From: an uncultured Longilinea sp.
GTDB lineage: Bacteria > Chloroflexota > Anaerolineae > Anaerolineales > Anaerolineaceae
Direction of reading: 5' to 3'
Assembly (NCBI GenBank): GCA_937863945.1
Contig: CALMIB010000467.1
Coordinates: 1 to 13,930, forward strand
Length of the DNA stretch: 13,930 bases
Under the pieces are notes generated by a model. It made no database searches. It worked only from the letters and a program-made list of their open reading frames with translations, and was not told where the DNA came from. Of this stretch, positions 12,723-13,930 are shown piece by piece (position 1 is the stretch's first letter; the number at the start of each line of letters is the position of its first letter). The position numbers and the translations under genes were made by a program.

Positions 12723-13514
12723 ATGACCCAACCCACCCTGAAGGACGTGATCGAACTGGCCCGCGCGGCGGGTCAGATTTTACGCGAAGGCTACGGGCAA
12801 GACCACCAGGTGCGCCACAAAGGTCTGATCGACCTGGTGACCGAGGTGGACCACCGCTCGGAGAAGCTGCTGCTGGAGCGCATCCAGGCGCGCTTCCCCG
12901 GCGACGCCATCATCACCGAAGAAAGCGGCCGGTTCGAAGGCGAAAACGGCAACCGCTGGATCATCGACCCGCTGGACGGCACGGTCAATTACGCCCACGG
13001 CGTGCCGATCTTTGCCGTCTCGATCGCTTACGCGGTGGGCGGGCAGGTGACGCTGGGCGTGGTGTACGATCCGCTGCGCGACGAGTGCTTCGCCGCCGAA
13101 CGGGGGAAGGGTGCCTGGTTGAACGGCGCGCCGGTCGCGCCGGCCGCGGCCAGCGAGCTGCAAAAGGCGCTGCTGGTGACTGGCTTTTCGTACAATCCCG
13201 AAATCCGCGACCGCAACGTGCCGCGTCTCATTCACTTCGTCAAACACACCCAGGCCGTGCGGCGGCTGGGTTCGGCCGCGCTGGATCTGTGCTACGTGGC
13301 CTGCGGGCGGCTGGACGGCTACTGGGAGATGCAGTTGAACGCCTGGGACGTGGCCGCGGCCGGGTTGATCGCGCTGGAGGCCGGGGTAACCGTCACCAGC
13401 ATGCAGGGCGAACCGGATTTCATGCGCCCGCCGTACTCGGTGGCGGCCGCCAACCCCGGGCTGCATGCCCTGCTGATGGCCGAAATTGAAAAAGTGGAGA
13501 AAAATGCCTTGTGA
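12723..13514 (+). CDS. Inositol-monophosphatase-family phosphatase
   Basis: This 263-residue cytoplasmic Mg-dependent, Li-sensitive type phosphatase has the catalytic motifs in order: E66-E67 in I-T-E-E-S-G, D82-P-L-D85-G-T-V-N, and W-D-V-A-A-A-G-L-I near residue 210. The N-terminus, L-K-D-V-I-E-L-A-R-A-A-G, is the usual first helix, and K-G-L-I-D-L-V-T-E-V-D is the family start of the fold. Members act on myo-inositol-1-phosphate, fructose-1,6-bisphosphate, histidinol phosphate or PAP; sequence alone does not choose. The ATG at 12723 is preferred over 12696 because the extra nine residues (MLNRKAVRR) are not family-like and a hairpin abuts the earlier ATG. The Shine-Dalgarno is weak (GGAAAG about 11 bases upstream). 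It may be co-transcribed with the regulator. A terminator follows. Confidence 0.92.
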   Translation: MTQPTLKDVIELARAAGQILREGYGQDHQVRHKGLIDLVTEVDHRSEKLLLERIQARFPGDAIITEESGRFEGENGNRWIIDPLDGTVNYAHGVPIFAVSIAYAVGGQVTLGVVYDPLRDECFAAERGKGAWLNGAPVAPAAASELQKALLVTGFSYNPEIRDRNVPRLIHFVKHTQAVRRLGSAALDLCYVACGRLDGYWEMQLNAWDVAAAGLIALEAGVTVTSMQGEPDFMRPPYSVAAANPGLHALLMAEIEKVEKNAL

Positions 13515-13525
13515 TTGTCATCACC

Positions 13526-13567
13526 TTCGCTAAAAAAGCGAAAGCAGAGAGGGCTTTTTGTTGTTTT
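13526..13567 (+). terminator. Terminator after the phosphatase gene
   Basis: Two small stems overlap here: TTCGCT/AGCGAA with a 5-A loop (13526-13542), and AAAGC/GCTTT (13541-13557). TTTTTGTTGTTTT follows at 13555-13567. It begins 11 bases after the stop codon. Confidence 0.65.
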
Positions 13568-13617
13568 GGACGAAGGTATCGATGCATCTTACGAATTAAT
13601 GGGCTGAACCTGTAATC

Positions 13618-13650
13618 AAAACGCTCCCAGAATTTATCAGGGAGTGTTTT
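13618..13650. terminator. Terminator-like hairpin, usable from both strands
   Basis: AAAACGCTCCC (13618-13628) pairs with GGGAGTGTTTT (13640-13650) over 11 positions, one a G-U pair on the minus-strand or plus-strand copy. Both flanks carry T-runs on their own strand. On the minus strand it lies just after the end of the doubtful ORF at 13649. Confidence 0.7.
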
Positions 13651-13858
13651 AATGTGTTTTGATTGGCTTACCCTTTCGTCTCCGGCGGGCTCGACGCGCT
13701 TTTCGCTCAGTCTCTGACGGATCTCGCTGCTTTCCGGCTTTGGGGCTGCGTTTCTTGCCCGTTTCGCCGGTCACCGACAGGTTGAGCTTGTCTGAAAGCA
13801 GCAACGTCAACAGCCCTTCCATGAGGCCGCTGGCTGTGTTCGCATGAGCCTCGCCCAT
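13649..13858 (-). CDS. Doubtful small ORF with a very basic C-terminus
   Basis: This 69-codon frame starts MGEAHANTASGLMEGLLTLL. Its C-terminal 30 residues are rich in Lys and Arg (E-R-K-A-R-R-A-R-R-R-R-K-G-K-P-I-K). I recognise no family. The ATG lies inside the left arm of a perfect inverted repeat (13847-13856), has no good Shine-Dalgarno, and the frame ends in the terminator-like hairpin. It could be a nucleic-acid-binding micro-protein, the tail of a decayed mobile-element gene, or a chance frame. Confidence 0.28.
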   Translation of the reverse strand: MGEAHANTASGLMEGLLTLLLSDKLNLSVTGETGKKRSPKAGKQRDPSETERKARRARRRRKGKPIKTH

Positions 13859-13879
13859 GCTCGTAAACCGGGCGAGGCT
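13847..13879. repeat. Perfect 10-bp inverted repeat near the right edge
   Basis: AGCCTCGCCC (13847-13856) and GGGCGAGGCT (13870-13879) pair perfectly around a 13-base centre. A further copy of the core, GGGCGAGGC, follows at 13912-13920 behind GTAG, so the unit GTAGGGGCGAGGC resembles the edge of the 11139-11193 element (GTAGGGGCACGGC). Confidence 0.65.
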
Positions 13880-13930
13880 TGTAGTCTGCCCGGTAAGGGC
13901 CTGCCCAGTAGGGGCGAGGCGGGAAAAATC

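Larger units (their letters stand above)
13568..13930. other. Right-end stretch without a convincing gene
   Basis: Here I find only a terminator-like hairpin, one doubtful basic minus-strand ORF, and GC-rich inverted and direct repeats near the edge. I recognise no known protein in any frame. Confidence 0.5.

Noticed and set aside
1..13930. CRISPR array, tRNA, rRNA, complete insertion sequence or toxin-antitoxin pair
   Set aside because: I looked for evenly spaced repeats, tRNA-like folds with CCA ends, rRNA cores and transposase motifs and recognised none.

Overview
The window is GC-rich chromosomal DNA with strong G/C preference at third codon positions. It contains no rRNA, tRNA or CRISPR array that I can recognise. 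The gene set suggests an Anaerolineae-type member of Chloroflexota: an LctP-type permease, a secreted protein with a C-x-P-P-C-W-x-G-I-T-P-G motif, a membrane-anchored helix-hairpin-helix protein, a COG3603-type ACT protein, and several genes that appear to be leaderless. This assignment rests on family resemblance from memory and is an inference.

Left part (1-2726): the 5' end of a minus-strand nitrilase-family gene lies head to head with a two-gene metal-resistance operon. The operon has an ArsR/SmtB repressor with the three cysteines of the CmtR Cd/Pb sensor, and a P1B-type ATPase with one N-terminal metal-binding domain and an unusual C-S-C in place of C-P-C. A 14-2-14 AT-rich dyad overlapping the -10 is the likely operator.

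Middle-left (2727-5529): a small unknown protein precedes SurE, which ends in a strong terminator. A 477-base gap follows, holding a tiny ORF with a perfect EF-hand loop flanked by cysteines. Next is a polytopic membrane protein with an Ala-Pro repeat tail, then a hairpin that can terminate transcription from both sides.

Middle-right (5528-11052): seven genes run on the minus strand, most as short transcription units with their own promoters or terminators. In transcription order from the right they are an ACT-domain protein, a GNAT acetyltransferase, an unknown helical protein with an internal duplication, a YdcZ-type membrane protein, an anchored helix-hairpin-helix protein, a lactate-permease-family transporter, and a secreted unknown protein.

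Right part (11053-13930): a repeat-rich spacer leads into three plus-strand genes: an HD-domain phosphohydrolase, a REC-only response regulator with a helical tail, and an inositol-monophosphatase-family enzyme. The last 416 bases hold terminators, a doubtful basic ORF and GC-rich inverted repeats.

Apart from the metal operon the genes look like unrelated housekeeping units. I found no convincing new multi-gene system. The best leads are the C-S-C ATPase with its CmtR-like sensor, the EF-hand micro-ORF, the pair of leaderless promoters with identical geometry, and the duplicated Cys/His protein.
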